From the NCBI GenBank assembly GCA_933228895.1, contig OW121856.1, positions 19,175,805-19,239,804 on the forward strand: 64,000 nt of DNA, written 5' to 3'. The translations under genes and the position numbers were made by a program. This document shows positions 63,475 to 64,000 of this stretch, piece after piece (within the stretch, counting starts at the first letter, position 1; every line of letters starts with the position of its first letter). The DNA is from Platycnemis pennipes (Eukaryota; Arthropoda; Insecta; Odonata; Platycnemididae). Under the pieces are notes generated by a model. It was not told the DNA's origin and did not search any database. It worked only from the letters and a program-made list of their open reading frames with translations.

Positions 63475-64000
63475 AGAGTGAAGGGCTGAGGCCGGAAACG
63501 CGGAGGCGGTTATGAAATGGAGACGATTATCGATTCCTGCGGTTATGTTATCCGCGAAATGATGGAATCGGGGTCAGAGACCGACGACCATTGTTCCGCG
63601 CCGCTGCACATCGTTACGGACGCGCCCGTGTTTATAAATACTATATGCCGCTCCGTCCTCCCGCACCCACGAATGCAGAAGGCGTAGAACGGGAGGTGCA
63701 CTCATTATTTCTGGAGCGCCGCGCGAGCCACGGGCCCCGGATCCAGTTAATGACGTACGTACGCGGCGATGGGCGGGAAGTCGCGGAACGAGAGCACTTG
63801 GCCACTGCGCTGCTGCCACACTCGGCAGATCCAGCGCGTTCCGAACCGCCGCCGGCGGGGGAAAAGATTCACTCTCCTCCGCGCCCGTCCCAACTATTAC
63901 ATCTTCATCAGAGAGGGCGGGGTGGAACAAATGCATGGACGAAAGGAATGTGCGAATACTTCACGGCGTGAGCGTCACGAGGGGGAAGATGGTGGCAGTC
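63475..64000. promoter_or_regulatory. CpG-rich island with a TATA-like box at the window edge
   Basis: The last 500 bp are CG-rich with abundant CpG, unlike the G/A-biased blocks elsewhere. GTGTTTATAAATACTATATG at about 63628-63648 has a TATA-like core. TGACGTACGTACGCG lies at 63750. Opposing frames 63591-63971 plus and 63574-63936 minus are open over more than 115 codons, as expected of CG-rich DNA. It may be the promoter or first exon of a gene to the right. Not proven. Confidence 0.35.

Noticed and set aside
1..64000. Bacterial features (operons, riboswitches, CRISPR, insertion sequences)
   Set aside because: Base composition, LINE/SINE content and absence of long frames show nuclear animal DNA.
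1..64000. LTR retrotransposon or endogenous virus
   Set aside because: No paired long terminal repeats and no protease, integrase or envelope-like motif seen; all RT remnants are of LINE type.

Overview
The window is eukaryotic, intron-era, repeat-dominated DNA. It has no operons or Shine-Dalgarno sites, no long open frames and AT-rich spacers. Its repeats are non-LTR retrotransposons, tRNA-derived SINEs, cut-and-paste DNA transposons and Penelope-like elements. That mix, plus the protein families in the remnants (an arthropod zinc-finger transposon protein, RTE-type and FADD-box reverse transcriptases), points to an arthropod, probably an insect with a large genome; species cannot be fixed from the sequence. 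I find no convincing host protein gene, rRNA, functional tRNA or CRISPR. Every recognisable coding stretch is a transposon remnant, nearly all broken.

Repeat families (names are local). LINE-A and LINE-B are related non-LTR retrotransposons, mostly 5'-truncated, with a GATGTA microsatellite tail preceded by a hairpin of form CCCTGC..CACC-loop-GGTG..GCAGGG. The loop is CTCGC in most A copies and TTTAT in most B copies. About 35 copies or pieces lie across the window. RTE-like LINEs (tails of ATG repeats, protein ending AASNQS) lie near 16.6, 32.8, 36.5, 43.0, 51.3 and 52.5 kb. LINE-C (AT-rich tail) is at 56.8-57.75 kb. Three SINE families carry B boxes (16.0-16.9, 35.7, 39.7-40.0, 56.6, 60.4-60.8 kb). 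MITE-1 has terminal repeats around GAAACCGTCGGGATTATC and occurs five times. DNA elements with ends I can place are a hAT remnant (4.73-5.50 kb), a pogo-like remnant with a PHD-like finger (9.82-10.96 kb), a CACTA-like element with about 480-bp terminal inverted repeats (17.72-19.64 kb), an unclassified long-TIR element (19.9-20.85 kb), a PIF/Harbinger-like remnant (26.7-27.94 kb) and a 342-bp foldback (23.98-24.32 kb). Penelope-like pieces are a GIY-YIG domain (32.1-32.5 kb) and a C-terminus between inverted repeats (53.38-53.79 kb).

Layout. 0-9 kb: LINE-A/B pieces and the hAT. 9-11 kb: pogo-like element. 11-16 kb: nested LINEs, including a LINE-B split by two younger LINEs. 16-21 kb: SINEs and the CACTA-like element inside a MITE-1. 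21-30.7 kb: nested LINEs, foldback, Harbinger-like elements and a 138-bp tandem repeat carrying CACGTGAC and ATTGGCTG. 31-40 kb: Penelope and RTE pieces, MITE-1 pair, a thrice-broken LINE-A. 40-47.7 kb: mostly unique-looking sequence. 47.7-53.8 kb: LINE-A nested in LINE-A, RTE copies, Penelope fragment. 54-64 kb: spacer, MITE-1 split by SINE and LINE-C, LINE-B copies, SINE-3 copies, and a CpG-rich island at the right edge that could be a promoter of a gene outside the window.

The points most worth following are the CACTA-like element, whose empty site can be read from sister MITE copies; the recurrent hammerhead-ribozyme-like CTGANGA...GAAA motif; and the conserved LINE 3' hairpin. All assignments are by eye, with no alignment or database search.
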